Assembly: GCA_004554245.1 (NCBI GenBank)
Contig: SFND01000003.1
Location: forward strand, 45,091 to 109,090
Source: Oribacterium sp.
Lineage (GTDB): Bacteria > Bacillota_A > Clostridia > Lachnospirales > Lachnospiraceae
Direction of reading: 5' to 3'
DNA length: 64,000 bases
The notes under the pieces are model-generated. The model saw only the letters and a program-made list of their open reading frames with translations, was not told the origin of the DNA and did not search any database. Below, piece by piece: positions 26,818-35,204 of this stretch. Made by a program: the position numbers and the translations under genes. Positions within the stretch are counted from its first letter, which is position 1; every line of letters begins with the position of its first letter.

Positions 26818-27570
26818 TCAAACCTCGAGGACCTTCCCGAGGAAGTCCTTCAGACGCGGGCTCTCCGGATGCTCGAAAATCTGCTCCGGTGTCCCCTGCT
26901 CGACGAGCTTACCATCTGCCATAAAGACCACGCGGTTGCCCACCTCACGGGCGAAGCCCATCTCATGGGTGACGCAGACCATCGTCATGCCTTCGTGTGC
27001 AAGTTCCTTCATAACCTCGAGCACCTCGCCGACCATCTCCGGGTCGAGCGCACTCGTCGGCTCATCGAAGAGCATCACCTCCGGGTTCATGCAGAGTGCA
27101 CGCACGATCGCGACACGCTGCTTCTGACCACCGGATAACTGCACCGGGTAGGCCGCCGCACGATCGCGGAGACCAACACGCTCCAGGAGCTCCAGGGCCT
27201 TCTTCTCGGCCGCCTCCTTCGACTCGTGCTTCACGATCATCGGTGCGAGGGTCAGATTCTCGAGGATCGTCTTGTGTGGAAAGAGATTGAAGTGCTGGAA
27301 CACCATCCCCATCTTCTGACGGTATTGATCAAGATTGATCTTCTCGTTCACGATGTCCTTATCTTCGAAGATGATACTTCCATCGGTCGGCGACTCGAGG
27401 AGGTTCAGGCTCCGGAGGAAGGTGGACTTACCGGAACCGGACGGTCCGATCACGACCATGACGTCGCCCCGGTTGATATCGATGTCCAAGCCATCGAGGG
27501 CCTTGATCTTTCCGTAGTTATAGTACATTTTCAGGCCACGGACCTGAATCATTGGCTTATCGGTTGTCAC
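26818..27570 (-). CDS. Polar amino-acid ABC transporter, ATP-binding protein (GlnQ-like)
   Basis: About 250 residues. GTG at 27570 is chosen: GGAGG lies 10 bases upstream and the next in-frame ATG (27552) has no RBS. Motifs: Walker A GPSGSGKSTFLRSLN, Q-loop FQHFNLFPHKT, signature LSGGQKQR, Walker B VMLFDEPTSALDPEM. This is the ATPase of the cassette SBP (28577-29569), permease (27557-28336), ATPase. It overlaps the permease end by 14 bp. Confidence 0.95.
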   Translation of the reverse strand: MTTDKPMIQVRGLKMYYNYGKIKALDGLDIDINRGDVMVVIGPSGSGKSTFLRSLNLLESPTDGSIIFEDKDIVNEKINLDQYRQKMGMVFQHFNLFPHKTILENLTLAPMIVKHESKEAAEKKALELLERVGLRDRAAAYPVQLSGGQKQRVAIVRALCMNPEVMLFDEPTSALDPEMVGEVLEVMKELAHEGMTMVCVTHEMGFAREVGNRVVFMADGKLVEQGTPEQIFEHPESPRLKDFLGKVLEV

Positions 27571-28336
27571 TTTGACGCATCCTCCTCTCGATGTACTCGA
27601 TGATCTTACTGGTCGGGAAGCACAGGCAGAAGTACAGTAAGGTCGCCATAATGAGCGGCTCTGCGATGATGAAGGTCGCGGACTGTACACTCTTTACGTT
27701 AAACATGATGTCCTGTACACCGATGGTGTAGCAGACAGACGACTCCTTGATGATCGTCACGAATTCGTTCGCAACGGCCGGCAGGATGTTCTTCACCGCC
27801 TGTGGCAGGATGATATGGAACATAGTCTGGGACTTCGTCATGCCGAGGGAACGAGCCGCCTCGGTCTGTCCAGCATCGACGCCCTCGATACCACCACGGA
27901 TGACCGCACTCATATATCCACCGGAGTTGAGTGCCATCGCGACGGCTGCCGGGAAGAAACGCTCGAACTGGATGAAGCCGAAGAATGTGAATTTCGGCAG
28001 GGTGACGAATCCGAAGATGATGTAGTACACGAGGAAGATCTGAACCAGCATCGGGGTGCAACGTACGAATTGGACGTAAGCATTAGCCAGCAGATGTACC
28101 GGATTGAACGCGGCGATGCGGTCATAGCGCTTTTTCTTCTGAATATCCTCCGTCTTGATCTTCTCGAGATGACGGAACGGACGTACATCCGACAGCAGCA
28201 TCAATGCAAGTAAAAATGCAAGGATGAAGCCGAAGAATACGGTACAGGCTGCCAGAAGGATGGTGACGATCATTCCCTGCTGGAACATGGTGCCGTATTG
28301 AAATAACTTCTCAAAATTGGCCCAGCTAATGGTCAT
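27557..28336 (-). CDS. Polar amino-acid ABC transporter permease (HisM/GlnP-like)
   Basis: A 259-residue membrane protein with about five helices. The permease signature reads GGIEGVDAGQTEAARSLGMTKSQTMFHIILPQAVKNILPA, the EAA loop that contacts the ATPase. An unusual 20-residue charged segment (FRHLEKIKTEDIQKKKRYDR) is inserted between the first and second helices. A terminator-like hairpin (28515-28544) separates it from the SBP gene, so it is probably expressed at a lower level than the SBP. Confidence 0.94.
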   Translation of the reverse strand: MTISWANFEKLFQYGTMFQQGMIVTILLAACTVFFGFILAFLLALMLLSDVRPFRHLEKIKTEDIQKKKRYDRIAAFNPVHLLANAYVQFVRCTPMLVQIFLVYYIIFGFVTLPKFTFFGFIQFERFFPAAVAMALNSGGYMSAVIRGGIEGVDAGQTEAARSLGMTKSQTMFHIILPQAVKNILPAVANEFVTIIKESSVCYTIGVQDIMFNVKSVQSATFIIAEPLIMATLLYFCLCFPTSKIIEYIERRMRQSDNR

Positions 28337-28514
28337 AGGTAAATCCTGCCTTTCATAAGTAGTGATATGTATACTCTACATCGCGATGCGCTTTGAGTAT
28401 ATACGTAGGACGCTGAATGTGCATTTATCATAAGAAACATGGCGCATACGGATCATCGCGAAACGCATGTGTATTTTCCGCTGTCGTGCACCTCAGCATG
28501 CTGAGTATAGACTC

Positions 28515-28544
28515 AAAAATCTCCCCGGGGAAGCCCCCGGAGAG
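28515..28544 (-). terminator. Intercistronic terminator/attenuator after SBP gene
   Basis: TCTCCGGGGGC-TTCCCCGGGGAGA on the minus strand (arms around 28520-28528 and 28535-28543) is followed by TTTTTGAG. It lies between the binding-protein gene and the permease gene of the same cassette, a common way to make more binding protein than transporter. Confidence 0.8.
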
Positions 28545-28576
28545 AAAAGAATCAGTTTTTGTGTCGCAGTCCGCGT

Positions 28577-29569
28577 TTAGTTGGAAGCAACCTTGCCATC
28601 TGCGTCGAGCTGACCCTCATAGACATTGCCCTCATCCGATGCAAGCTCCTGAGCGTCGGCTACGTACTGGTCCATGGAACCATCAGACAGTGCGTTGTTG
28701 ATGACGGCATTGACAGCCGGAAGGAGATCGCTCCCCTTCTTGAGAGCGATGGCAGAACCCTTCGTGTCGTACGGAACATCCCATGCGATTTCGAGCTCCG
28801 GATAGTTCTTGATGTACTGCTCTGCGACGGCGGTCTCGATGAAGCCACCCTCGAGCTTACCGGAAACAAGCTCAGAAACGATATCGGTTACCTTTGCGAG
28901 ACCGATGATGTTTGCGTTCGGCGTGTTCTCCTTTGCGAGATCCATCTGGATGGAACCGTTCTGTGCACCTACCGGAAGCTTATCAAATGCAGCATAGTCC
29001 TTATACTTATCATGATCTGCCTTGCGGATGACGAAGGACTGACCACCCTTGTAGTAAAGGTCGGAGAAGTCGAAGGTATCTGCACGCTCCGGGCTCGGGG
29101 AGAAACCAGCCATGCCGAGGTCGACGTTTCCGCTCTGAAGCTCCATGAGGATGCCATCGAAATCCATCGGTACGAACTGAACCTCGAGGCCGAGATCCTC
29201 AGCGATTCTCTTTGCGAGTGCGACATCGAAGCCGGAAAGCTCTGGTGTGCCATCGGCATTGATGTGGTAGAACTCATATGGTGCGAAGTCCGGAGAGGTC
29301 GCAACGGTCAGCTTGCCAGCGTTTACGGTCGTGAAATCCTTCGGAACTTCGACGATCTCTCCGTTTCCCTCTGCAGCGCCCTCGGACGCTGCCTCCGTAG
29401 CGGCAGCAGTGGTGTCCTCTGCTGCGGCGGTCGTCTCTGCAGCGGCAGCGGTGGTGGCAGCCTCGGTCGCAGCGGCGGTTGTCGTCGCCGGTGTGCTGGA
29501 TGATCCGCAGGCTGCCAGAGAAGCAGCTGCGAGAACAGTGGTCATCAGAATAGCTAAGTTCTTCTTCAT
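28577..29569 (-). CDS. Amino-acid ABC transporter substrate-binding lipoprotein
   Basis: 330 residues from ATG 29569 with AGGAGG 6 bases upstream. Lipoprotein signal ends in SLAACGSS, then an Ala/Thr/Glu-rich spacer of about 50 residues. The SBP_bac_3 fold follows: KLTVATSPDFAPYEFY, GFDVALAKRIAEDLGLEVQFVPMDFDGILMELQSGNVDLGMAGFSPSPER. The region is typical of binders of Lys/Arg/Gln-type amino acids. ARG-box-like sequences upstream hint at arginine control, but the ligand cannot be read off. Confidence 0.94.
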   Translation of the reverse strand: MKKNLAILMTTVLAAASLAACGSSSTPATTTAAATEAATTAAAAETTAAAEDTTAAATEAASEGAAEGNGEIVEVPKDFTTVNAGKLTVATSPDFAPYEFYHINADGTPELSGFDVALAKRIAEDLGLEVQFVPMDFDGILMELQSGNVDLGMAGFSPSPERADTFDFSDLYYKGGQSFVIRKADHDKYKDYAAFDKLPVGAQNGSIQMDLAKENTPNANIIGLAKVTDIVSELVSGKLEGGFIETAVAEQYIKNYPELEIAWDVPYDTKGSAIALKKGSDLLPAVNAVINNALSDGSMDQYVADAQELASDEGNVYEGQLDADGKVASN

Positions 29570-29653
29570 AATAATCCTCCTCAAACCGAATCATATATTA
29601 CGGTTATAAATCAAAAGCATTTTCATAACCTCTCGCTTTTTGACTATGAGGAG

Positions 29654-29681
29654 ATTATAATCCATTTTTCAGAGAATGCAA
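29654..29681 (-). promoter_or_regulatory. Promoter for SBP-permease-ATPase cassette
   Basis: TTGCAT (29681-29676) and a perfect TATAAT (29659-29654) with a 16-bp spacer on the minus strand, about 85 bases upstream of the SBP start. Confidence 0.85.
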
Positions 29682-29687
29682 GTATTT

Positions 29688-29767
29688 TTATGCATCAAAT
29701 TGTATTTAATCGCATTCTTATGCATGCTACTCATGAATAAATGCATTTATACATGCATATTATGCAA
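29688..29767. promoter_or_regulatory. Cluster of TGCAT palindromes upstream of ABC promoter (ARG-box-like)
   Basis: At least five ATGCAT or TATGCA words lie in 80 bases, including CATGAATAAATGCATTTA at 29732-29749, which is close to the CATGAATAAAAATKCAAK box of Bacillus AhrC. The cluster lies just upstream of the -35 and suggests an ArgR/AhrC-type operator array. The spacer 29768-29956 otherwise holds only repeat copy A. Confidence 0.4.
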
Positions 29768-29829
29768 TCTATACAAGTCCTTTCACTCGCGACGGTCTTC
29801 TGCCGCACATCAGCTAAGAGTTACATTGG

Positions 29830-29880
29830 TTCAGACGTGGCTCGGCGGACAGCCGTCGGAAGCACAGTACTACGTTTGAA
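29830..29880. repeat. TTCAGACGT-family palindrome, copy A
   Basis: TTCAGACGT (29830-29838) and ACGTTTGAA (29872-29880) flank a core with GGCTCGGCGGACAGCC and GCACAGTACT. Related elements occur at 34312, 42681 and 53155. A partial relative (GCTCGGCGGACGGCAGCC) is at 30667. Confidence 0.7.
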
Positions 29881-29956
29881 CAATACAGCTAAGGAATATC
29901 ATCCGGATGCAGGTCTTCCTGCTCCGGTGAGACTGCGCCGTTTTTATGGATGTGCA

Positions 29957-30547
29957 TTATTTTGAAATTTTCAGATCTTCGAGGTATGCGTGCCGGCCAT
30001 CTTCCACCCGGAACACGCGGATCTCGCAGTTCCGCGGCTTCGGTCGCCAGTAGATCCCGTTTTTCCGATCCATGAGGTATCCGCTGAGGGCCCGCATGAT
30101 ACCGCCGTGACAGGCGATCAGCACATGCTCATAGTCCTTCTGCTCCAGCTCCTCGAGAAACGAGCGGCTCCGTGCGACAAGCGATGCGATGCTCTCCACC
30201 CCGTCCTTCTCCGGGCACGGAAAAAGCTCCGGCAGCGCCCAGTACAGCGACATCGGCAGACTCATCTTCGTATACCCCTTCTTCTCGAAGCGCCCGAAGT
30301 CCGCCTCGATCAGCCGCTCATCGATGATGACCTCAGCCATCGGTATGTCGCCCATGATAGCGCCCGTTTCGATCGCACGCTGCAGAGGACTCGCATAGAC
30401 CGCATCGAAGTGCATATCCCCGAGTTGCGCCCGCGCTGCCCGTGCCTGGGCACGGCCCGTCTCGTTCAGCGGCTCATCCGTCCGCCCCTGCATAAGATGC
30501 TGCTTATTCAGATTTGTCTGCCCATGACGCGTTAACCAGATGGTCAT
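29957..30547 (-). CDS. Histidine phosphatase family protein (phosphoglycerate-mutase-like)
   Basis: 196 residues from ATG 30547 with GAGG 6 bases upstream. The catalytic LTRHGQTNLN at residues 5-14, the second-site ASPLQRAIETG, and HVLIACHGGIMRAL near the C-terminus form the RHG phosphatase active site. Members dephosphorylate small molecules (for example cobalamin precursors or sugar phosphates); the substrate cannot be assigned. It stands alone. Confidence 0.92.
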   Translation of the reverse strand: MTIWLTRHGQTNLNKQHLMQGRTDEPLNETGRAQARAARAQLGDMHFDAVYASPLQRAIETGAIMGDIPMAEVIIDERLIEADFGRFEKKGYTKMSLPMSLYWALPELFPCPEKDGVESIASLVARSRSFLEELEQKDYEHVLIACHGGIMRALSGYLMDRKNGIYWRPKPRNCEIRVFRVEDGRHAYLEDLKISK

Positions 30548-30706
30548 AGAGAACCTCGCTTTCGTTTTCTTCATTATAATATTTCTATACTATAGCGTAG
30601 CTTGCGTGGTTAATACAGTTATATTTATCTCTGATTATTCAGGTAACAGGTTACTGTTCATTCGCAGCTCGGCGGACGGCAGCCGAAGGTTCAAAAACTT
30701 ATATGA

Positions 30707-30735
30707 ATCCAGTCGTCTTTTCGACTGGATTTTCT
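30707..30735 (+). terminator. Orphan plus-strand terminator-like hairpin
   Basis: ATCCAGTCG (30708-30716) pairs with CGACTGGAT (30722-30730) and is followed by TTTCTG on the plus strand. No plus-strand gene lies upstream, so it may end an unannotated small transcript that includes the repeat-like core at 30667-30684. Confidence 0.5.
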
Positions 30736-30802
30736 GCTTGCAGGAGGTATATTTTCGGCAGATGCAGGCGACGATCTACATGATTCGATAATTTACGATT
30801 TT

Positions 30803-31095
30803 GTGTATATGAAAGTTGCGCTCAAAGCTGGACTTGGAAGAGAAACTATACACGGAAGGAATTTTTCAGAAATCGTGTCTATGAGAATTACGCTCCGAAA
30901 CTGGATTCAGGAGAGAAACTATACATGGAAGGACTTTTTCGGAAATCGTGTCTATAAAAATCGAAATCAGATGCTGATTTTCGCTGTCAATTACCGATTA
31001 AATATACACGATTTCAGAATGAGAACGTCCGTGTCTATTTTACCTGTCGATTTTCGATTTCAGTCAGGAAATCCATATACACGATTTTCGAAAAA
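30803..31095. repeat. Array of four tandem hairpin repeats
   Basis: Units start at 30803, 30875, 30948 and 31031 with the word GTGT(A/C)TAT. Each unit ends or is flanked by an inverse word (CTATACAC, CTATACAT or ATATACACG), so each can fold on itself. Unit 3 also contains AAATCAG-ATG-CTGATTT inside AATCG/CGATT arms. Units 1 and 2 are the most similar (period 72). No ORF with coding character covers the array. A plus-strand terminator follows at 31161. Could be a non-coding RNA or a MITE-like array. Confidence 0.7.
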
Positions 31096-31160
31096 AGCAT
31101 CTCATGTCCAGTCGTTACTGCTCGGGCAAGGCGATGTCTTCATCCTCGTTTGATTTTCAT

Positions 31161-31188
31161 GAGACGCCTATGCCGAGCGTCTCTTTTT
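31161..31188 (+). terminator. Orphan plus-strand intrinsic terminator
   Basis: GAGACGC (31161-31167) pairs with GCGTCTC (31177-31183), followed by TTTTT. No plus-strand CDS is seen upstream; the hairpin array is the only candidate transcript. Confidence 0.7.
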
Positions 31189-31592
31189 GTTTGCCCACCC
31201 CATTCGGCTGCCTTTATCTATTTACATATCGGTCCCGCCCCGTGCAAACAAACAAAAAAATCGACAATTTTTTCTTTGCGTGCGGATGCCGCGCTGGAAT
31301 ACTGCTCGATTTTCAGACCATCATCGAGCGCGGCCCGGAAATTTTTACTGGCGAACCGGGTGAAATAATAGTAGATAGTTTGCAGCCATCTGTCATGCTT
31401 ACAGTCAAAAAACATATCCAGTATTTTTATCATCAAACCATATTGGATAGTAACGTTGGCCAGAGGCAGCGAAGGGGCGGCAACAGAGTACTGTTCCTAC
31501 GTTGCTACCCCTCCGGCTCCTGCCTGAATCCAGTTGACGAGTGGACAGTAACGGCAACAGTTCACCCATCTGTTAAATTCGTAACATTCCTC
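31189..31592. other. Gene-free spacer upstream of pgi
   Basis: No supported gene on either strand. It holds an imperfect inverted repeat at 31465-31535 (AGGCAG/CTGCCT outer arms, AGGGGCGGCAAC against GTTGCTACCCCT inside, and an AGTACT centre) related in part to repeat copies A and E. Confidence 0.5.
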
Positions 31593-31621
31593 TTTAGAAA
31601 TCCTTCGCACGATGATATAAT
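31593..31621 (+). promoter_or_regulatory. pgi promoter
   Basis: TTTAGA (31593-31598) and a perfect TATAAT (31616-31621) with a 17-bp spacer, about 70 bases upstream of the pgi start. Confidence 0.8.
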
Positions 31622-31689
31622 GAAAAACGGTTTGCTTGCGATGTGGCCCGGCCGCATCACTGAAAAAGTACCTTATGGAGGAAATGACG

Positions 31690-33270
31690 ATGCTGAATTG
31701 GAAGAATCTTGATACGCTTTCATCCTATGCAGAGCTGCAGAAGGTGAAGGCGGTGAACCTGAAGGAAGTCATGACCGGCGAGAATGGTGCCGCTCGTGTA
31801 AAGAACTATTCTGTGCCGATGGCAGAGGGAATGGCATACAACTACGGTGCGAAGGCTGTCGATGAGGATGTCCTCGCAGCACTCGTGAAACTGGCGTCGG
31901 AAGCACAGCTTGCAGAGAAGTATGAGGATCTCTACAACGGTGATATGATCAACACTGGTGAGAAGCGTCTCGTACTTCACCAGCTGACCCGTGGACAGCT
32001 CGGTCAGGATGTTGTGGTAGACGGTGAAAACAAGCGCGCATTCTACGTTGAGCAGCAAAAGCGCATCGCCGCATTCGCGGAGAAGGTTCATTCCGGTGAG
32101 ATCGCCAATGCAGCCGGCGAGAAGTTTACCACGGTCGTTCAGATCGGTATCGGCGGAAGTGACCTCGGTCCACGCGCGATGTACCTCGCGCTTGAGAACT
32201 GGGCGAAGACGAAGGGTCTCCTCAAGATGAATGCACAGTTCATCAGTAACGTCGATCCGGATGACGCAGCCGCTGTTCTCCGCAACATTGACGTCGCTCA
32301 TTCCCTCTTCATCCTGGTTTCCAAGTCCGGCACGACGCTTGAGACTCTCACGAACCAGACCTTCGTGATGAACGCGCTTCGGAAGCTCGGCCTCGATCCT
32401 GCGAAGCACATGATCGCCGTTACTTCCGCAACTTCTCCGATCGCCACCAGCCCGGAGTATCTCGCAGCGTTCTATATGGATGATTACATCGGTGGACGTT
32501 ACTCCTCTACCTCAGCGGTCGGCGGCGCGGTTCTGTCCCTCGCCTTCGGTCCGGAGGTCTTCGCAGAGTTCCTCGAGGGCGCTGCCGCAGAGGATAAGCT
32601 CGCTGCAGAGAAGGATCCGATGAAGAACCCGGATATGCTTGACGCACTGATCGGTGTATATGAGCGTAACATGCTCGGCTACGAGAGCACCGCGATTCTG
32701 CCGTACTCCCAGGGCCTCAGCCGCTTCCCGGCACATCTTCAGCAGCTCGACATGGAGTCGAACGGTAAGTCAGTAAACCGCTTCGGTGAGCCGGTGGACT
32801 ATCCGACCGGTCCGGTTATCTTCGGTGAGCCGGGCACCAACGGCCAGCACAGCTTCTACCAGCTCCTGCACCAGGGCAAGGACATCATCCCGCTCCAGTT
32901 CGTCGGCTTCCGTGAGAACCAGATCGGCATGGATGATACCATCCAGGGCAGCACCAGCCAGCAGAAGCTCTGTGCCAATGTTGCCGCCCAGATCGTTGCC
33001 TTCGCCTGCGGTAAGGAAGACGAAAACCGCAACAAGAACTTCGAGGGTGGCCGTCCTTCCTCTATCATCATCGGTCAGCAGCTGAATCCGAGAACCCTCG
33101 GCGCACTGCTCGCACACTATGAGAACAAGGTGATGTTCCAGGGCTTCTGCTGGAACCTGAACTCCTTCGATCAGGAGGGCGTACAGCTCGGTAAGGTCCT
33201 TGCGAAGAAGGTACTCGCTCACGAGACTGACGGCGCACTGAAGGTATACAGCGATCTTCTGAATATCTGA
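31690..33270 (+). CDS. pgi: Glucose-6-phosphate isomerase
   Basis: Interconverts glucose-6-phosphate and fructose-6-phosphate. 526 residues from ATG 31690 (MLNWKNLDTLSSY), with GGAGG 8 bases upstream; in-frame ATGs at 31675 and 31684 are less well placed. Motifs: VQIGIGGSDLGPRAMYLAL, FILVSKSGTTLETLTN (sugar-phosphate loop), and the C-terminal FEGGRPSSIIIG and LGKVLAKKVL. Its own promoter and terminator make a single-gene unit. Codon use is that of a highly expressed gene. Confidence 0.97.
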   Translation: MLNWKNLDTLSSYAELQKVKAVNLKEVMTGENGAARVKNYSVPMAEGMAYNYGAKAVDEDVLAALVKLASEAQLAEKYEDLYNGDMINTGEKRLVLHQLTRGQLGQDVVVDGENKRAFYVEQQKRIAAFAEKVHSGEIANAAGEKFTTVVQIGIGGSDLGPRAMYLALENWAKTKGLLKMNAQFISNVDPDDAAAVLRNIDVAHSLFILVSKSGTTLETLTNQTFVMNALRKLGLDPAKHMIAVTSATSPIATSPEYLAAFYMDDYIGGRYSSTSAVGGAVLSLAFGPEVFAEFLEGAAAEDKLAAEKDPMKNPDMLDALIGVYERNMLGYESTAILPYSQGLSRFPAHLQQLDMESNGKSVNRFGEPVDYPTGPVIFGEPGTNGQHSFYQLLHQGKDIIPLQFVGFRENQIGMDDTIQGSTSQQKLCANVAAQIVAFACGKEDENRNKNFEGGRPSSIIIGQQLNPRTLGALLAHYENKVMFQGFCWNLNSFDQEGVQLGKVLAKKVLAHETDGALKVYSDLLNI

Positions 33271-33324
33271 TCGCACAAGGAAGATGCAGAGCATATTCTG
33301 AATAGTATATTTCGACATTAATTA

Positions 33325-33354
33325 AGAGCCAGCGCGGTTGCGCTGGCTCTTTTC
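33325..33354 (+). terminator. pgi terminator
   Basis: AGAGCCAGCGC (33325-33335) pairs with GCGCTGGCTCT (33340-33350), followed by TTTT. Confidence 0.93.
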
Positions 33355-33448
33355 TAGTGGTGTTTATACAATGCTGCCTTTTCTTTCAAACGCTGTCTTG
33401 GTACAGCATCACTCGCTTGGACAGCACTGGCGATGCCTGGTCTGCTGC

Positions 33449-34195
33449 TCACTCCGAAATCCCTGCCAGTTTCCTGAATTTTTTATCAGACAGTATGCCC
33501 TGTGTCAGGAACTGTCCGTCCCGGAACAGGGCGTAGGTGGTGACCGGCGCGGGCACGTTCTGCGCGGCTTCTCTGTCAGTGATGTGGATGGCCTTAAACG
33601 GAACGCTGTGTTCCTCCGCGATCTCCAGAATCTTCGGTACCCAGTAGTATGTGAACGGGCACTGGTCGGTGTAGTAGAGGACGAATCCACTCTTCTCTAC
33701 CTTCGGGTGTCGCGCACAGTCCTTGAATCTCGGTGGCGCTGCATTATCTGCAAGGGGAAGGTACATGAGATTGATTCCGCAGTCGGAGATGTCTGCCACA
33801 CGAAACCCCTTATAGGTCAGGAATTTCGGGTCAGCGAGAAATTCCCGCTTCCGGCCCTCCGCGCACAGAATACAAATGCCGTTCTTCTCCTGCGCCCTGG
33901 CATCGCGGATGCACGCCTCCAGCAGATCATTTGAGTATCCATGTCCCTTCATGGAGCCGGATACCCAGAGGCAGTTAATGTAGAGATATTCGTCTGCCTC
34001 AATCGGCACCCATGCATTTTCGGCCGGTATATATTCGATAAAGCACTTCCCGCGCTCCTCGCTCCGATAAAAAACCAGACCCTCGTCGAAGCGCTGTCTC
34101 ATCCACTCTTTTTTAGCAACGCTCTGCTTGCCAGACATGGCGCAGCAGATATGCTCCTTATCAATATTTTCTTTTGTGATTCGAATATAGTTCAT
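33449..34195 (-). CDS. YoaP-type GNAT acetyltransferase
   Basis: 248 residues. An N-terminal GNAT-like domain (about 1-135; CLWVSGSMKGHGYSNDLLEACIRDA is the acetyl-CoA loop) is followed by a YoaP C-terminal domain (about 150-248; PRFKDCARHPKVEKSGFVLYYTDQCPFTYYWVPKI...YALFRDGQFLTQGILSDKKF) with a thioredoxin-like CPF segment. The acetyl acceptor is unknown. GAGGAG lies 11 bases upstream of the start. A terminator-like hairpin in the leader (34215-34262) may control it. Confidence 0.85.
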   Translation of the reverse strand: MNYIRITKENIDKEHICCAMSGKQSVAKKEWMRQRFDEGLVFYRSEERGKCFIEYIPAENAWVPIEADEYLYINCLWVSGSMKGHGYSNDLLEACIRDARAQEKNGICILCAEGRKREFLADPKFLTYKGFRVADISDCGINLMYLPLADNAAPPRFKDCARHPKVEKSGFVLYYTDQCPFTYYWVPKILEIAEEHSVPFKAIHITDREAAQNVPAPVTTYALFRDGQFLTQGILSDKKFRKLAGISE

Positions 34196-34214
34196 CCGTC
34201 ATCCAACTCCTCAT

Positions 34215-34262
34215 AAAAAAGTAACTGCTCGGTAACTCTAAGTATAGTTACCGAGCGGTTAC
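34215..34262 (-). terminator. Leader terminator/attenuator upstream of YoaP-type gene
   Basis: Arms at 34221-34237 and 34246-34262 pair over 17 positions with one mismatch. On the minus strand the stem is followed at once by TTTTTT and then the ribosome binding site. The upstream ABC cassette already has its own terminator (34393-34421), so this one probably acts in the YoaP leader. Confidence 0.7.
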
Positions 34263-34311
34263 CTGCCAATAGATTTCAGGGATGCCCATTCATAAAATGT
34301 CACCTATTCGT

Positions 34312-34384
34312 AACTGTTCGGGCAGGGGATCCGGAGGGGCGTCAACGAAGGCACAGTACTCCGAGTCCACTGCCCGAACGGTTG
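34312..34384. repeat. Palindromic repeat, copy E
   Basis: GTTCGGGCA (34316-34324) and TGCCCGAAC (34371-34379) flank a core with GGAGGGGCGTCAACG and GGCACAGTACTCCGAG. The core resembles copy A (29830) and the sequence at 41780-41813. Confidence 0.65.
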
Positions 34385-34392
34385 CACCTATC

Positions 34393-34421
34393 AAAAAACA
34401 GCACCCGTTTTCCGAGTGCTG
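34393..34421 (-). terminator. Terminator of second amino-acid ABC cassette
   Basis: On the minus strand CAGCACTCGG-AAAA-CGGGTGCTG is followed by TTTTTT, 8 bases past the ATPase stop. Confidence 0.92.
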
Positions 34422-34428
34422 CGTCTTC

Positions 34429-35193
34429 TTACAGTATATTCTTGTATCGTCCGAGGAAGCTCTGCATACGTTCGTTCTCGGAGTTAAATACGTGCTCCGG
34501 AGTGCCTTCTTCGACGATCACACCGTCGGCCATGAAGATGACCTTATCGGAGATGTCGCGGGCGAAGGCCATCTCGTGGGTGACGATCACCATCGCGATG
34601 TGCAGGTCCTTCAGGGACTTGATAACCTTCAGGACTTCCCCGGTGAGCTCCGGGTCGAGGGCGCTGGTCGGCTCATCGAAGAAAAGAACCTTCGGATTCA
34701 GCGCCAGGGCGCGGGCGATGGCGACACGCTGCTGCTGTCCGCCGGAGAGCTGGTACGGATAGTACTTCTCCTTATCCGCGAGGCCCATCTTTTCGAGGAG
34801 CTCGCGGCCGATCTTCTCTGCCTCCTCCCGGGACTTCTTCTGCACATGGATGACCGCGTCGGTCACGTTCTGAAGCACATTCCAGTGTGGGAAGAGGTTG
34901 AACTGCTGGAAGACGAGGCCGTAGACCTGCTTGATCTTCCGGAGTGTTTCCTTATCGGCGTATGCTGCACGCCCGTCGGAAGCATTGTCCGCAACCACCG
35001 TATCCTCATACTTCAGTGTACCGGCGTCCATCGTTTCGAGCAGCGTGGCGCAGCGAAGCAGGGTGGACTTGCCGGAACCGGACGGGCCGATGATCGACAC
35101 GATCTCGCCATCCGCGACGGTCAGGCTGATGTCCTTCAGGACCTGGAGGTCGCCGAAGCTTTTCTTCACGTTTTTCATTTCGAGCAGATTCAT
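34429..35193 (-). CDS. Polar amino-acid ABC transporter, ATP-binding protein
   Basis: 254 residues from ATG 35193 with AAGGAGG 6 bases upstream. Walker A GPSGSGKSTLLRC, Q-loop FQQFNLFPHWN, signature LSGGQQQR, Walker B VLFFDEPTSALDPEL, H-loop VTHEM. It is the last gene of the cassette SBP (36079), permease (35205), ATPase, and is followed by a strong terminator. Confidence 0.95.
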   Translation of the reverse strand: MNLLEMKNVKKSFGDLQVLKDISLTVADGEIVSIIGPSGSGKSTLLRCATLLETMDAGTLKYEDTVVADNASDGRAAYADKETLRKIKQVYGLVFQQFNLFPHWNVLQNVTDAVIHVQKKSREEAEKIGRELLEKMGLADKEKYYPYQLSGGQQQRVAIARALALNPKVLFFDEPTSALDPELTGEVLKVIKSLKDLHIAMVIVTHEMAFARDISDKVIFMADGVIVEEGTPEHVFNSENERMQSFLGRYKNIL

Positions 35194-35204
35194 CACGTAC
35201 CTCC

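Noticed and set aside
30803..31095. CRISPR-like array
   Set aside because: Repeat units are diverged and fill the whole period; there are no identical repeats separated by unique spacers, and no cas genes.
31218..31436. Minus-strand 72-codon ORF in the pgi upstream spacer
   Set aside because: No RBS and no family resemblance; overlaps a region with repeat-like inverted segments.
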